From: Ariolimax columbianus
Taxonomy: Eukaryota > Mollusca > Gastropoda > Stylommatophora > Arionidae
Direction: 5' to 3'
Length of the DNA stretch: 64,000 nucleotides
Assembly (NCBI GenBank): GCA_036924085.1
Contig: JAVGWX010000008.1
Coordinates: 48,281,019-48,345,018 of the forward strand
The stretch's first letter is position 1, and each line of letters begins with the position of its first letter. This document shows positions 34,105 to 44,175 of this stretch, piece by piece. The translations under genes were made by a program, and so were the position numbers. The notes beneath the pieces were generated by a model, which saw only the letters and a program-made list of their open reading frames with translations, ran no database searches and was not told the DNA's origin.

Positions 34105-35570
34105 TCAGTTTTTGTTTCCAATACCTGGTATATTTTCTACCACCTCTGGAAATATATCCTGCCTCCAGGTAGGTTTTCGTACAGTAGTGATGGGTTTTGG
34201 TGTTGTTAGTGCGTTTATGGGATCTTCGTGCATCTTTGCTTTGGCTATTTCTGCAAAGTTTCTCCGCTTTAGTTTCCCATTTCCCAAATTGTTTAGTCTC
34301 TGGTGCATTGGGTGGTCGGTCAGTCTTCGGAGTTTCTCTGACTGCAGCTGGGCTCTGCAGTCTCTTCTATCGGTCATGGATTGCAGTTTTGTAATCTTTT
34401 CAAGTTCTACAATTGGCGTTGACTTCATGCCACCTGTTATAGTTCTCATGGCTTGGTTTTGAAGTTTGTTAACTTTATCGAAGTTCGCCTTCGCTGCTGT
34501 TGTCCATGCCGCAATGCCATACTCGAGAACTGGTCTCACTCTTCCAGTATACAGTTTCTTTAGTATGCCTTCGTCTGCTCCCCAGCTTGTGCCAGCAAGT
34601 TTCCTCATGATTGCCATTCTTTCTCTGGCTTTCATTCGGTTTCTCTCAATCTGACTTTTCCATGTCATGCGCCGATCAAATGTGACTCCCATATTGGTTG
34701 GGTTGTCGTTTGGCTGCAGGATTTTGCTATTTAGACTTAATTTGGTACTTTGGGGTTTTAATGAGAGCGAGAATATTGTGCATGTTGTTTTCTCCTCGTT
34801 TATTTTGACCAGCCATGAGTTCGCCCACTCTTCCAGCGATGTTAGGGCCGTCTGCATCGGATTTCTTGCTATGGTGAGATTCTTTTCAGAGGTCCACATA
34901 GCCAGATCGTCTGCAAACATGGAGCTATGGACTCTTCTTGGTATATTCTCTGTAATATCGTTTATATATACCAGGAAGAGTGTGGGTGACAATACTCCCC
35001 CTTGGGGTACTCCCTGCTCGAGTGTCACCTTTTTGCTCATCTGCCCTTGTACTTGGACTCTGGCCGTTCTTTGTTTGAGGTAGTGGTTGATCCACTTGTA
35101 CATCTTCCCACAGACATCACTTCTTCTTAGCTTGACTCTAAGTCCGTCATTCCAGACTTTGTCAAATGCCTTTTCCAGGTCCACCCAAACCGCTACTGTG
35201 TGTTTCTGTGCCTGGTAGGCATCTTCTATCTCCTGGGCTATGAGGATGACCTGGTCCTCAGTGGATCTGTGCTGTCTAAAGCCGGCTTGCTGTGGAATTA
35301 GTATTCGTTTTTCTTCCAGATGCCACATCAGTCTGGTGTTTATCATCCGTTCCATCAGCTTGGCGACACAGCTCAGTAGGCTTATGGGCCTGTATCCATT
35401 TGGATCTGTTTTGTCCTTTCCTGTTTTTGGTACTGGTACCAGTATTGCATCTTTCCATGCCTGTGGTACAATTCCCCTTTTCCAGCTTTGGTTCAGAACC
35501 GATAGCAGTTTCTTCTTCGCTGTTTGGCCCAGCCCCATCAGCATTTCGTTTGTTATCCCGTCTTTTCCAG
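34105..35570 (-). pseudogene. LINE pol: reverse transcriptase domain
   Basis: This is the fingers-palm-thumb reverse transcriptase of the same element. The open segment of 479 residues starts at 35544, but homologous sequence begins just after the frameshift near 35571. Visible motifs are GYRPISLLS (50-58), QAGFRQHRSTEDQ (86-98), VDLEKAFD (121-128, motif A aspartate), GVPQGGVLSP (178-187, motif B) and FADD (210-213, catalytic aspartates). All catalytic residues are intact. The frame ends at a TGA near 34102; in the relative at 52.6 kb the same position is an AGC serine codon and the frame runs on into RNase H, so this is a nonsense change rather than a natural end. Confidence 0.92.
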
Positions 35571-35579
35571 GGAGATTTC

Positions 35580-36850
35580 CTTTTCTTTAGTGTTCTCATA
35601 GCCTCTTCCATTTCGCGCATTGTTAGTTTGGCCATCATGTGCTCTTCAGGAGCCGTATTCATGTTTTCGTGTCCCTTTAGTTCTTCGCTAATGTCTGTAT
35701 GCTTATCTGCAGGGACCTCGATGTGGTTTGCTCTGGCATAGTGATCGACAAAGGCGTTTGCGGCTTTCTTACCTGTGATCAAGTTCTCGCCCTGCTTGAT
35801 AGTAATTTGTTTATTTGACGGGGTTTCGTCGTTCATGGCTCTGACTAGCTTCCATAGCTTGTTCCCGTCTTTGTCCAGGCTTAGACTTTCCGTTTTGTTT
35901 TTCCAGCTTTCTCTTGCTGTTTGCTTGAGAGTGTGTTTGTACTTCGCCGCGGCGGCTTTGAGGGCGATGTTTGCCTCCATGGATTTTTCTCGATCTGCCA
36001 TGTTCCTAGCATTTCTTACTGCATCTTCCACTTTCTGCAACTCATCATTCCAGTAGGGCTTATAGTTTTTCCTAGCTCCTCTTGGGATGGTTTCAGTGGC
36101 GGCGTCATTATTGCCTTGCTTAGGCTCTCTACCATGGGCTTCATTTTGGTGTTTCGTGTTGATGGTTTCACACAGCCCATCTGTCAGGATTGCAAATCTG
36201 TCCCAGTAGGCTCGTTTGTAATTCCAACGTGGGAGCGGTTTTGTTTCCTGTGGGCCTACTTCCATGTCAATGGTTAGCCTGATCGGCCTGTGGTCGCTAC
36301 CTGCCAGTTGGTTTAGCACCTGGCGGTCTATTTTATGGTGTATGTCCTGTGTGGAGAAGGCCAAATCTGGAGTCGAGTTGGTATGCCATGTTCTTGAATA
36401 GAAGCTAGGGCTATCCTCCGGCCTATTGATTAGGGAGAGATTTGCATCTATCTCCCAATCTTCCACTTCGTCACCTCTGCTGTCTGTGTCAGAGTATCCC
36501 CATCTCTCCGAGTGGCTGTTGAAATCTCCAACTACTATGCAGTTGGAGTCTCTGACCTCCATACTCGAGAGCGATAGGTCTCTATTTGGTGGTCCGTACA
36601 GATTGAAAATGCGGAGCTTCGTCTCTTGAGCCATTATGTCAACTCCTACAATTTCTGCTTGTCCGGTGTGATTGACGGATACCGCGCTACTTGGTATGCA
36701 GTTTCTGGTCAGTATCAGGACCCCTCCTTTGTGGCCTTCTCTATCTAGACGGAAGGTCTGGTATCCTCTGATTGAGAATTTATGGTTATTGTTGAGGTGC
36801 GTTTCCTGGATACATGCCACGTCAATCTTACCTTCATGCAGGTGGTGTGT
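35580..36850 (-). pseudogene. LINE pol: apurinic endonuclease domain
   Basis: This is the N-terminal exonuclease/endonuclease/phosphatase domain, which nicks the target DNA to prime reverse transcription. Numbered from the first Met at 36820, the motifs are QETHL (5-9, metal-binding Glu), YGPPNR (75-80), GDFNSH (98-103, catalytic Asp/Asn) and SDHRPI (175-180, catalytic Asp-His). The frame stays open for about ten codons upstream of that Met, so the Met is internal and the true N-terminus has been lost. A linker of about 250 residues follows. Near 35571 an extra base in a CCC run shifts the frame, so the open frame runs on to 35276 in the wrong register while the RT continues in another. Confidence 0.9.
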
Positions 36851-36855
36851 TAGGG

Positions 36856-36867
36856 AGAAAGGTGTTC
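36856..36867. repeat. Target-site duplication, right copy
   Basis: AGAAAGGTGTTC lies at the truncated 5' end of the LINE and pairs with 33197-33208. Removing the LINE and one copy rejoins an older RTE-like LINE reading frame. Confidence 0.8.
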
Positions 36868-37171
36868 AAAATACCATGGATAGCGAAACGGAACAATGCA
36901 AATGTCCTACAAGAACTAGATATTGTTTAGTGAAAAATATCTTGTCCAGAAAGTTAAAATATTTAAGCTACAGAGAACGATACGGAAGGATATGGTGCTT
37001 GGAAAGCGAGGCAGAGGCAGACTGAGGAAAAGATGGACACAAGACATCACGAAGATCCTGAAGATGACAACGACAGAGGCGGGAATTCAGGCTAGAGATC
37101 GAGAGTCTTACAGATCAGCTGTTGTGAGAGCGACGTTTTGCACAGGACATACTATATGATGATGATGATGG
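36868..37171 (+). mobile_element. RTE-like LINE, right part of a split copy, with (ATG)n tail
   Basis: Continues the copy at 32560-33208. Frames encode a KIPW-type block, then DMVLGKRGRGRLRKRW and QARDRESYRSAVVRATFC, the standard C-terminus of this LINE group, followed at once by an ATG trinucleotide run at 37157-37171 as the 3' tail. Confidence 0.82.
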
Positions 37172-37475
37172 AGATATATATGTATATCCTTTGGGCGAAA
37201 AGCTTAAAATTAATTAAGATAACTAAATATAAAGAATGACGTACTAGAGTTTCAAGAATGTGTGTTCGTTCACGGAACGAGTTGCGACAGTCAACAATCA
37301 TCTCCGATCAATACTAAACAAAATGCCAGAGGATATAATTAATTAGCAAGATGGAGAGAAATTGCCATGTTGTATATTCTGAAAATGTCGTGAAACAAGC
37401 TTAGGGGAATTAACATTTTACAATGTTCTTTTTGTTCTTTCTGCGTTTTATGAATACACAATTGTACATTGCACA
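37172..37475. other. No recognisable feature
   Basis: AT-rich spacer. Confidence 0.35.
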
Positions 37476-37489
37476 TACTGTGTATCCTC

Positions 37490-37740
37490 ACTGCTTGGAG
37501 CAGGGGTATCGTATGATATACGATGTATCCTCACTGGTTGGACCTGAAGCATCGTATGACATACCGTGTATCATCACTGGTTGGACCTGAGGCATCGTAT
37601 GCCATACCATGTATCATCACTGGTTGGACCTGAGGCATCGTATGACATACCGTGTATCATCACTAGTTGGACCTGAGGCATCGAATGACATACCATGTAT
37701 CATCAATGTGTGGAACTGGGGCATTGTATTGCAGACGTAC
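37490..37740. repeat. 43-bp array
   Basis: Five to six units containing TCACTGGTTGGACCTGAGGC and CATCGTATGACATACC. Confidence 0.92.
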
Positions 37741-37744
37741 GAAT

Positions 37745-38035
37745 ATAACCACTATAATTGATTAAGCCTGTCCTAGCAGATACATGACTATGGATGGTTG
37801 TTCGTGGTATTGGCAATCTCATCAACGTTTTACTGAAAATACTATTGATATGTTGTTGTTACAAGTTTCCGCTCTCATTTGTCTGCCCAATGACATGTAA
37901 TGGTGTCTGCATGTCTTTATTAGTTGTTGTTTAGTATTATATAGGTCAGTCCCATGGCAACAATTGCCGCCGAGTATGACGATAACTCCTCATGTAATAC
38001 GCCGCAGCCTATGTGAGATGAGGTGGCCAGTTACA
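37745..38035. other. No recognisable feature
   Basis: Spacer before the Penelope-like element. Confidence 0.35.
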
Positions 38036-38402
38036 ATACCTCCAACTGATACGTCGTTGGGTCGACTGGAAGAGCGGTCGTACCAGGAATAAACCACGCT
38101 CGGATTTTAGTCTGCCCGACCCCCACTCCGATGGCTTATTGGCACTCCGTTTCCGGAGGGTTAACCCATCCATCTCTACGTCTGCCATCGTCCGTCTGGC
38201 AGAACTCGTCCTTACTCTCAATACCTTTGAGTTCAATGGCCAGTTCTTCGACCAGATCAGCGGTGTAGCTATGGGCACCAGAATGGGCCCCAGCTACGCA
38301 GGCCTGTTCATGGGTCACCTGGAACACTTGATCTGGCGTCAATTCCAGGGCCCTTTTCCTTTGATGTATTATCGATACATCGACGATGGGATTGGCATTA
38401 CC

Positions 38403-38552
38403 GACATGTCTGAGAAGGATCTCCTAAACTTTATCGACTTTGTCAATGACTTCCATCTCTCGATCAAGTTCACGTCTGACATGTCTGAGAAGGATCTCCT
38501 AAACTTTATCGACTTTGTCAATGACTTCCATCCCTCGATAAAGTTCACGTCT
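38403..38552 (+). repeat. 75-bp tandem duplication inside the Penelope-like RT
   Basis: Two copies, 38403-38477 and 38478-38552, each encoding DMSEKDLLNFIDFVNDFH and SIKFTS, differ at only a few bases. Being 25 codons long, the duplication keeps the frame. Confidence 0.93.
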
Positions 38553-38992
38553 GACATCTCCCTCACGTCTGTCCACTTTCTGGACATCGCTGTCTCTATG
38601 TGCCCTTCAGGCCTCTCTACCACTGTCTACTACAAACCCACTGACGCCCACAGCTACCTCCTCTACACTTCCTCCCATCCTCAATCCTGTCTCGATTCGC
38701 TTCCCCCCCCCCCATATCCCCCCCCCCCATATGAATCTCACGCCCTCCCGGCTTATATCACCTTCTCTTTGTTGTCCCATCTGGACCACTATTTGGCTAA
38801 CCATTGGCTTATCCTGCACATTCCCCAACATTGCTGGCGCTATCCTGGCCACTTGGTGTTTGACAGCTTCGATTCAGTTTCAGTCAGCATCTGACCCAAC
38901 CAGTCGCTCAGACAGACTGGGTCTACTATCAGAAACAGATGAGTTGACTATTTTTTCTTATATGTTGATTTGTTAGTGCAGTATTGTTATCC

Positions 38993-39017
38993 CTGATGAA
39001 GGCCTATTGGTCGTAAC
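38993..39017 (+). other. Hammerhead-like motif in the Penelope 3' region
   Basis: CTGATGA, a GGCC/GGTC stem with a TATT loop, then GTAAC. Hammerhead ribozymes have CUGANGA, stem II, GAAAC and are known from Penelope-like elements. Here the second box is GTAAC, one base off, an extra A precedes the stem, and I could not find a convincing stem I. Confidence 0.35.
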
Positions 39018-39127
39018 GTAGGTTTTCTTTGTGTTCTCGCCTCGGTGCGGTATTTGACCATACCCATTTTTAAATTTTGATTAAATTCAACCTATATCAA
39101 CTTTTACAAGTTTTTTTTCATGTTTTT

Positions 39128-39220
39128 TTTTTCACGACCGGTGATTTCGAACTCTGGCGCCCTGTAATCCCAGTCTTAGCAAGCCATCTCACTGTCGGCT
39201 AGGCCACACGCCCCACAAGT
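39128..39220 (-). mobile_element. Second tRNA-like SINE type
   Basis: On the minus strand GTGGGGCGTGTGGCCTAGCC starts an A-box-like region, GAGTTCGAAATC is B-box-like, and an A-run ends it at 39120-39130. Different from the three-copy SINE family. Confidence 0.5.
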
Positions 39221-39400
39221 TGTATCTAATGTCTTCCATTTATCTGGACTCAGAGAAGGAAGCATTTTCCTAACATCCGTTCAGCGCTGAGCACTGAAAC
39301 AGAAGATGATCAACGGTTTCGTATGGGTGTGTACACAGCTGGCGTGTGGAATGTATTATGATTGAACTCTGTTCATGTCACTGTTAGGTGAGATTTGTTG
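39215..39400 (-). mobile_element. Probable LINE knuckle remnant
   Basis: One minus frame reads CTHPYETVDHLLFQCSALNG then a stop and SESRQMEDIRYNLWG, resembling the C...ETV.HLL..C.....R knuckle. Sequence further upstream to about 39790 could be the rest of this element but is too worn to call. Confidence 0.45.
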
Positions 39401-39404
39401 GGTT

Positions 39405-40145
39405 CTCGACTGGAAAATGGAGATCTCATTTTACTTGTGAGTTCATTTATATATTTGGATTGGAACTTGCCATATGCCCTGTAGACCACACTCCCCGTGT
39501 TCCTCAACTTGTTAGGCAAGTTTCCTTGTTTACAGTTCTTGTGAATTGAATTGTTTAGCTGTTTGTAGAGGTATTACTGTCTGTCACTGTCCTTGTCTCT
39601 GTGGTCTCTGAGCTAGTTTGTCGTTCAATAGGTGCGTTTGAGTGGCCAGAGATTTACAGCGTAAATTTCTTGTATTTCGGATAAGATCTGGTCTGTAATG
39701 TGCATCCTCTTCTTAAGTTTGAATGGCGAAAATGATTATTTTAGGGAAAGGCATACACACCGTCCCCACATCACAGAAGGCATTATCAACTGCATTGATT
39801 TCAACTTTAAATTTAGAGCAGACAACCCCACAGGCATCGGCCTGATCATTAGAGGATTAATATAGCAGATACGTATTTAGATACAGGATGATTGTAAAGA
39901 GGTCACTAAGTGTTAGGCCCATTTTCTTATAGAGTTTCAAAAACCAAGAATAAGTACCCATAAGGAAATGTCCCATCGCCTCTTCCAATGCATCTGTAGA
40001 ACTGACATGTATGCTTCTCTGCATTATCTCATTACGCACCTTTATACTTAATATTGTGAACTTTTCTTGACAATGAATGAAAGTTGTATTCAGCAAGTTT
40101 TTGATCAATAATTTTTAAAACACTAATTGTTTCTCATGGCAACAA
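39405..40145. other. Worn sequence, possibly upstream part of a LINE
   Basis: Broken minus frames up to about 39790 may continue the knuckle remnant at 39215. The rest shows nothing. Confidence 0.3.
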
Positions 40146-40149
40146 TGGA

Positions 40150-40938
40150 TTGATTGAGTCTCATGTTTGACTGATGATCAAGCCATATTGGGAGGACCAT
40201 GGGCCACGCTGCAAAAACTGCTTGAAGAAATTTGCCCCAGAACCAAAAAGTTTGGCATGAAAATAATCACATTGAAAGCAAAGACTATGGTAACAGACAA
40301 GGAATATAAACAAATGAAAAAAATCGTCAAGGGAGAAATCATCGACCGAGTACATCAGTTTACATATTTGAAGAAAACAACGACAGAAGATGCGGACAAT
40401 GAGGTGGATATTAAAGCAATGATAGCATTGGTAAAAAAAATGACTCCTAACCTCAAAGAATATTTGGATAGAACTGGAGAAAAGAATTATTACTACTAAT
40501 GAACGGTCAATTGCACTGTATGGGACTAAAACATGGACACAATAAAACAAAAGGATGACAACTGTTTGGAAGCCTTTCAAATGTAGTGCTACGGTAGAGT
40601 TCAAAAAGTGAGTTGGACAGAAAAAAGGTCAAATGACAATGCCCTCACTGAGATAGGCGCACAAAACGAGTTCTGAAAAATATACAGAGACGAAAATTAG
40701 ATTTACCATCACACAATCGGTGACATAAAGGTCTTTTACAGAAGAGAACAAGATCCACGGGAAACGATGAATGGGCTACCAAGACTCACATTTACATGTC
40801 AGGCATTCAGAGAAATAAACGTATGAAACTATGGTAAAATGAAGAAAGCTTAAGAGGATAGTGTTCAATGAAGAGACATGCTCAAAAAACCTTACAAACA
40901 GTCCTTCGATTGACCAACCAGAGCATGATGATGATGAA
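40150..40938 (+). mobile_element. RTE-like LINE with (ATG)n tail
   Basis: Begins at a TDDQAIL remnant of the YADD active site, then CPRTKKFGMKI, KAKTMV, VHQFTYLKKTTTEDA and IALVKKM in one open frame (40167-40499). A degraded C-terminus follows over about 400 bp, ending at ATGATGATGATGAA (40925-40938). The first aspartate block is damaged and the upstream half is missing. Confidence 0.83.
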
Positions 40939-40964
40939 TAAAAGTGAATATCTTGACATTTGCT

Positions 40965-41187
40965 GATGTGAGCTGGATGTAGACAGGAGGAGGATTGCCT
41001 GCTTAGTGGGCTAGACTCGAGCAGCTTATTAATCAACAATGGAGAATGGTTAACTGGTGTCCCAGTGCATTTTAATAGACTCATACACTAAAGCAAAGTA
41101 ATCCCTGCAGCGTATTAGGCGCTATACGTGCTGCTCTTAACAAACCACTTAACCATGGTCGGTGTTATGCCATGTCATATATGTGTG

Positions 41188-41190
<3 letters not shown>
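40965..41190 (+). repeat. Dispersed repeat family D
   Basis: From GATGTGAGCTGGATGTAGAC through TGCTGCTCTTAACAAACCAC to GTTATGCCATGTCATA, running into a TA/TG microsatellite (41180-41255). Confidence 0.8.
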
Positions 41191-41224
<34 letters not shown>

Positions 41225-41255
41225 ATATGTATGTGTGTGTGTGTATATATAAGCG
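41180..41255. repeat. (TA)n(TG)n microsatellite
   Basis: TA then TG runs with a second TG block. Confidence 0.9.
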
Positions 41256-41259
41256 ATGT

Positions 41260-42445
41260 TGTGTGTCTACAACGACAATGTATGTTGCTCATGCACGCGA
41301 TCACCAAAGATTCACCAACTTTTGCACATAGAACCCTTCTGATTCTGATTACGTTTCAGACCACCTTTGAACTATGCAAAAATTGAAATTTCGAAATATT
41401 TAAACTAGCTTTTAAGAGAAGAATATGAACTCTGCCCCCCCCCCCCCCCCCCTCACCCTCATGGCCCGATTTGCTTGGCCAGTGATGTTTCTGCATGCGT
41501 GTTGCGTATGTGTTATTGGCAATATATGTTGCGTGTGCCTCATGATGAAATTGTAAGCGTCATTGCCGTTACGGTTAACTATGATCCATTGTTTTGTTTC
41601 AACCACAATTAAAACACGAATTGCATTAAATTAGGATTGAATTGTTTCATTTAAAGTTTTTTTATTTAGAAACGCGAATTCTAACACTTTGGCATAATTT
41701 GGCTTGAGACTTTTAATCAATTGATCAATCAATCAATTAAACACTTTCACTTCCATGCAGAGCACAAGTCCTCTGCAAATATACGCCAGATCTTTCTGAA
41801 GAGGGTCATCCTTTCTAGCTCTGTCCTCGTCTTCTTCTTTCTTTTATGTTTGTCTTGATCTCTCTTCTTTATGTATGTTTTGGTCTGCCCCAACTTATCT
41901 TGCCCCGGTGATTCCAGAAAGCAGATTGTCTTGTAAATCTAGTATTTTCCGTAAATATGTGTCTTATTTAAAGCCTGCATCGTCTCCTCTAGTAATTTTC
42001 GACCATCTCTTTTTAATTGTTTCCAACAGTTCCACATTTGTGATCTTATCATATCATTTCAATCTCTCTATTCTTTCTTGTTCTCTCCAACAGTTCCAGA
42101 TTAGTTATCTTATCATACCATTTCAATCTCACCGTTCTGTCTCGACCCAACAATTCCACATTAGTGATCTTATCATATCATTTCAATGTCTTTATTCCAC
42201 ACAGGCTCCCATTTGTGAAAGTCTGTATGTGTTTGTATATTTCTTGAAAATATATTTCCAGAGCCATACATTACAAAGGACATCACATTAGAAATGGGCA
42301 TTGCTTTTGAGTTTGACTTCATCTTTTTTGATTTTGCATTAAGTAAATTGGACTGTCGGTGGCTGCATATCTTTGGGGTGTGCTTTAGCGAGGATGAAAT
42401 TATTCAGTTTTAAGATTTAATCCGTTAAGTAACTTAGCTCTTAGT
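41260..42445. other. Low-complexity and diverged repeat sequence
   Basis: A C-run at 41437-41452, an ATCAATCA run near 41720, and a weak 65-70 bp periodicity with ATCATATCATTTCAATCTC between 42000 and 42190 (three units). Confidence 0.5.
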
Positions 42446-42449
42446 CGAC

Positions 42450-42740
42450 CTGTACTTCTACAGTTGTAGATGCCACTGTGCAGGTCCCAGCTCTGGTATG
42501 AGCTGTATGTAGGCGGGAGGATGATTTCCTTCTTAGCAGGCTAGGCTCGAGCAGCTTATTACTCTGCTATGTTGGCACAAGTGCCGCAGAGGGTTGTTAA
42601 CCGATGTGCGAGTCCATCGCAATAGACTCAAAAACTAGAGGAAAGTAACGCCGCAAGCTGTTATGCCATGTCAAATAGTTAGTCGCCTCTTACGACATGT
42701 TCTCTGTGGGGCAGGGGTGGTAGTTAAGTGACTACAAACA
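42450..42740 (+). repeat. Dispersed repeat family D
   Basis: CGACCTGTACTTCTACAGTT, GAGCTGTATGTAGGCGGGAG, GAGCAGCTTATTACTCTGC and GGGCAGGGGTGGTAGTTAAG. Same order as the other copies, with a deletion in the middle. Confidence 0.78.
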
Positions 42741-42744
42741 TATA

Positions 42745-43090
42745 TTTTGCAAACTTCATCGTTTTTTTTAAGTTTTTCTATTGTTATTAAATATGTAAAC
42801 CAGTGTCACCACGATCCAAATAAATCGTTATGTTCTGACACATCCGGTCTCAACACGCCATTTTTAGCACTATGATTGCCTTGCTTTTTTTATCCAAAAT
42901 CTTTGAGCCAGACTACACTAGTGCGACCTGTTTCTAGAGCCTGAAAATGGAGGCGGAATAGGGTCATTTCCGGGTCATTGACCTTGACGCAAGCAGCCGA
43001 GTTTGAGTCCCTGGCTACTGGTAACTCATTCACGGTGCTGTACCATCGGGTTCCGGTGCTAATCTGTACTGCTTTGTTTTATTCTGCACA
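42745..43090 (+). other. Intron upstream of the kinase exon
   Basis: Ends in a T-rich tract and CTGCACAG. No other feature seen. Confidence 0.55.
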
Positions 43091-43091
43091 G

Positions 43092-43220
43092 GTGGCTATT
43101 AAAATCATCGACACAAGAAAACTCAAAGAGGAATACCAGAAAAACAATGTGCAGCGCGAGGCCAGGATTCTTGGACAGTTACGACATCCGAATATAGTTC
43201 GTCTTTACGAAACCCTCAAG
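43092..43220 (+). CDS. Internal exon of a CAMK/AMPK-related protein kinase
   Basis: This exon of exactly 43 codons is preceded by a T-rich tract ending in TTCTGCACAG and followed by the donor AAG|GTAAGC, so both edges are phase 0. It encodes the kinase N-lobe. It starts at VAIKIID, whose Lys is the ATP-binding beta3 lysine. NVQREARIL follows as the C-helix, whose Glu would form the Lys-Glu salt bridge, then LRHPNIVRLYE, the alphaC-beta4 region typical of CAMKL kinases (MARK, NIM1, HUNK, SNRK types). The spacing YxxNxxREaxI..RHPNI is closest in my memory to HUNK-like kinases, but one exon cannot settle the subfamily. The glycine loop must lie in an upstream exon and the catalytic loop downstream; neither is in this window. 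It is the only sequence here with both splice signals and a conserved cellular domain. The ORF upstream of 43092 is intron read-through. Confidence 0.8.
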
Positions 43221-43289
43221 GTAAGCAGTAATAGAAATAAACAAAGCTATCAGTAAAGATAAAGTAAAGTTAGTTTCGAAGACACTAAA

Positions 43290-43755
43290 GTCTTCTTCTT
43301 CTTCATCTTATTCTTCATCTTCTTCTTCCTCTTCTTCATCTTCATCTTCCACTACTTCTTTTTCTTTCTATTCCTATTCTTCTTCTTCCTCTTCTCTTCT
43401 TCCTCTTCTTCTTCTTCTTGCTGTTCTTCTACTTCCTATTCTTCTTCTTCTTCTGCTTGCTCTTCTTCTCCTTCTTTTTCTTCTTCTTCTTCTTCCTTTT
43501 CTTCTTCCTCTTCTTATTCTTCCTATTCTTCTTCTTATTTCTCTTCTTATTCTTCCTCTTTCTCGTCTTATTCCACTTTTTCTTTTTCATCATCCTTTTC
43601 TTCTTCGTCTTCTCTGTAATCTTTTTCTTCTTCTTCTTCCTCTTCTTATTTTGCTCTTCTTCTTCTTCCCTTTCTTCTTCCCATTCTTCTTCTTTTTCTA
43701 CTTCTTCGTCTGTTTCCGTTTCTTCTTCTTCTTCCTCTTCTTCTTCTTTGATCAA
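43290..43755. repeat. Imperfect (TTC)n tract, about 470 bp
   Basis: Almost pure pyrimidine on the plus strand, mainly TTC with CTT/TCC/TTA variants. It directly continues the 3' end of a minus-strand LINE, so it is that element's GAA tail, lengthened. The long Phe/Ser and Glu/Lys ORFs here are artefacts of the repeat. Confidence 0.9.
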
Positions 43756-44022
43756 TTAATACCGTGAGTCTTGCCCGGTGAGGTTCACGAAGAAGACTGC
43801 GTTCGAGCATAGCAACTTCCCTGTGATCAGTCTGCCTCTCTTTGGTCTCCAAAACTGGGACAGTCCTGAGGGGTATGTTCTGGTGTTTGCTTCGGTGCTC
43901 CGCAATCGCGTGTGTGTGGCGGTGTCTCTGAGACACTTTCCGTGGACATTAACCCTTGAGTCGGCAATATCCCGTTCTGAGTCTGAATATCTTTGTCTGT
44001 CCATCTCTGCAAAGTTTCTCTG

Positions 44023-44175
44023 TGCTGTCACTTTCTGCCGTGTACACTCTGTGCTGTCACTTTCTGCCTTGTATACTCTGTGCTGTCACTTTCTGCCTTG
44101 TACACTCTGTGCTGTCACTTTCTGCCTTGTACACTCTGTGCTGTCACTTTCTGCCTTGTATACTCTGTGCTTGTC
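44023..44175. repeat. 29-bp minisatellite inside an RNase H-LINE
   Basis: Five units of TGCTGTCACTTTCTGCCTTG plus TATACTCTG (starts 44023, 44052, 44081 and so on). Confidence 0.95.

Larger units (their letters stand above)
33209..36855 (-). mobile_element. 5'-truncated RNase H-bearing non-LTR retrotransposon (I/Jockey-like)
   Basis: About 3.65 kb on the minus strand, in the order AP endonuclease, reverse transcriptase, RNase H, CxC..H..C knuckle, then a GAA-rich 3' tail at 33203-33222. It is the most complete element in the window. It is flanked by a 12-bp target duplication with one mismatch (AGAACGGTGTTC at 33197-33208, AGAAAGGTGTTC at 36856-36867), which defines both ends. The endonuclease lacks its first residues, since the frame stays open upstream of the first Met and is cut off at about 36855: ordinary 5' truncation during target-primed insertion. 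One frameshift near 35571 and one stop near 34102 also break the frame. An RNase H domain fused to a LINE pol is characteristic of the I superclade. The clade name is inference; a fragment at 52.4 kb belongs to the same family. Confidence 0.93.
38040..39060 (+). mobile_element. Penelope-like element, RT fragment
   Basis: The open frame 38139-38894 contains FNGQFFDQISGVAMGTRMGP, then SYAGLFMGHLEH and YYRYIDDGIG, where the Asp pair is the catalytic site, followed by a region rich in FLDI and TTVYYKPTDAHSYL. This is the order and wording of Penelope/Neptune-type RTs, which differ from LINE RTs (YIDD with the preceding GVAMGT). A 75-bp segment is duplicated in tandem in frame. The 5' third and the C-terminal domain (including any GIY-YIG nuclease) are missing, and two poly-C runs break the end of the frame. 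Confidence 0.88.

Noticed and set aside
33566..35741. Several plus-strand ORFs of 100-160 codons across 33.5-36.3 kb
   Set aside because: Antisense shadows of the LINE endonuclease, RT and RNase H.
33209..36855. Possibility of an active LINE
   Set aside because: 5'-truncated endonuclease, a frameshift near 35571 and a stop near 34102 make it inactive as read, even though the RT and RNase H catalytic residues are intact.
42978..43091. N-terminal extension of the kinase ORF starting at 42978
   Set aside because: The acceptor site CTGCACAG at 43091 and loss of kinase similarity upstream show it is intron.
43418..43759. 113-codon Phe-rich and 108-codon Glu/Lys-rich ORFs
   Set aside because: Both lie entirely in the TTC/GAA tract that forms the tail of an antisense LINE.
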